From positions 1-64,000 of the forward strand of contig NZ_ACVP01000023.1 in assembly GCF_000175635.1 (NCBI RefSeq): a DNA stretch of 64,000 bases. Reading direction: 5' to 3'. Shown piece by piece: positions 63,682 through 64,000 of the stretch; within the stretch, counting starts at the first letter, position 1; every line of letters begins with the position of its first letter. Source of the DNA: Corynebacterium tuberculostearicum SK141 (GTDB taxonomy: Bacteria; Actinomycetota; Actinomycetes; Mycobacteriales; Mycobacteriaceae). The translations under genes were made by a program, and so were the position numbers. The notes beneath the pieces are model-generated. The model ran no database searches and had not been told where the DNA came from. It worked only from the letters and a program-made list of their open reading frames with translations.

Positions 63682-63697
63682 TAGACCAAGCGGTCTA
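63682..63697. promoter_or_regulatory. McbR operator upstream of metK
   Basis: TAGAC-CAAGCG-GTCTA is an exact match to the TAGAC-N6-GTCTA palindrome bound by the TetR-type sulfur regulator McbR of C. glutamicum, which represses metK among other genes. It lies 75 bp before the metK start. Confidence 0.88.
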
Positions 63698-63716
63698 TAA
63701 ATGCAATTTTAGTTGT

Positions 63717-64000
63717 CTACACCTGAAACATTTCATTCACAGCCAAAAGAATCTGAGCGGCAACAACCTGCTTCGAGCCATGCTCCACGCGTTGTGGCGC
63801 GCAATCCGGACGCAAAATCCACCCTTCATTGGACTTTTGACCAAAGGTTTTTCCTCGCCCGACCTCATTGGCCATGAGCACGTCGCAGCCCTTACGCGCA
63901 AACTTTTCCTGGGCATAGTCCAAGGCGGACTTCTGGGCATCGCCAGTTTCGGCGGCGAACCCTACAATCACGCACTCGGCAGGAATTTCCGAGCGCTCGC
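63717..64000 (-). CDS. coaBC: Phosphopantothenoylcysteine decarboxylase/synthetase CoaBC, C-terminal part
   Basis: Only the last 94 codons are inside the window; the gene begins beyond the right edge. The sequence VIVGFAAETGDAQKSALDYA, then DVLMANEVGRGKTFGQKSNEG, is the C-terminal CoaB ligase domain (VGFAAET motif). It acts in coenzyme A synthesis. The order metK-coaBC is that of C. glutamicum. Confidence 0.95.
   Translation of the reverse strand, partial: ERSEIPAECVIVGFAAETGDAQKSALDYAQEKFARKGCDVLMANEVGRGKTFGQKSNEGWILRPDCAPQRVEHGSKQVVAAQILLAVNEMFQV

Noticed and set aside
63608..63716. SAM riboswitch before metK
   Set aside because: The short region holds a McbR palindrome and no SAM riboswitch core.

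Overview
The window is a gene-dense stretch of chromosome from a Corynebacterium (Actinobacteria). The evidence is the gene order hemH - NlpC/P60 hydrolase - small membrane protein - acn - acnR, then suf operon - mptB - ctaA - qor - ctaB - tkt - tal - zwf - opcA - pgl - secG - tpiA - pgk - gapA - whiA - yvcK - rapZ - uvrC - rib genes - rpe - rsmB - fmt - def - priA - metK - coaBC. As I recall it, this matches the corresponding segment of Corynebacterium glutamicum almost gene for gene. Lineage-typical regulator sites (AcnR, McbR, GlxR-like) and many leaderless starts agree. The species cannot be fixed from this window. No rRNA, tRNA, insertion sequence, prophage or CRISPR array was seen.

Layout. 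Positions 1-4200 hold a TVP38-type membrane protein, an HTH protein, a DUF3097 protein, an unknown protein and coproporphyrin/protoheme ferrochelatase. Positions 4200-11800 hold a secreted peptidoglycan hydrolase (RipA type), an unusually long gene-poor stretch (5654-7367), an Rv1476-like membrane protein, aconitase and its repressor AcnR. Positions 11800-16200 hold an accessory unit: a three-gene ECF transporter with an unusual double ATPase, a nucleoside hydrolase and an NAD(P)-binding protein. Positions 16300-21000 hold an ACT/PFL pair, a DUF2254 membrane protein and an ABC-F ATPase. Positions 21000-27400 hold the complete SUF iron-sulfur operon (sufR-B-D-C-S-U-T).

Positions 27500-34300 hold the lipoglycan mannosyltransferase MptB, an ABC-2 exporter, heme A synthesis (ctaA, ctaB) and a quinone reductase. 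Positions 34500-41200 hold the pentose phosphate operon. Positions 41300-44900 hold secG and the triose-phosphate glycolytic operon. A lactate permease sits between gapA and whiA. Positions 47200-64000 are a long minus-strand series: whiA, yvcK, rapZ, uvrC, riboflavin synthesis, rpe, rsmB, fmt, def, priA, metK and the 3' end of coaBC.

Most of the window is core metabolism. The points most worth a second look are: the ECF ATPase whose two halves together appear to keep only one complete ATP site; its pairing with a nucleoside hydrolase; a symmetric divergent promoter at 2299-2315 that should make two genes mutually exclusive; the 1.7 kb gene-poor region upstream of ripA; the lactate permease inserted beside gapA with a GlxR-like site; the absence of ppc from its usual place; and palindromes upstream of acn, sufR and metK that fit known regulators.
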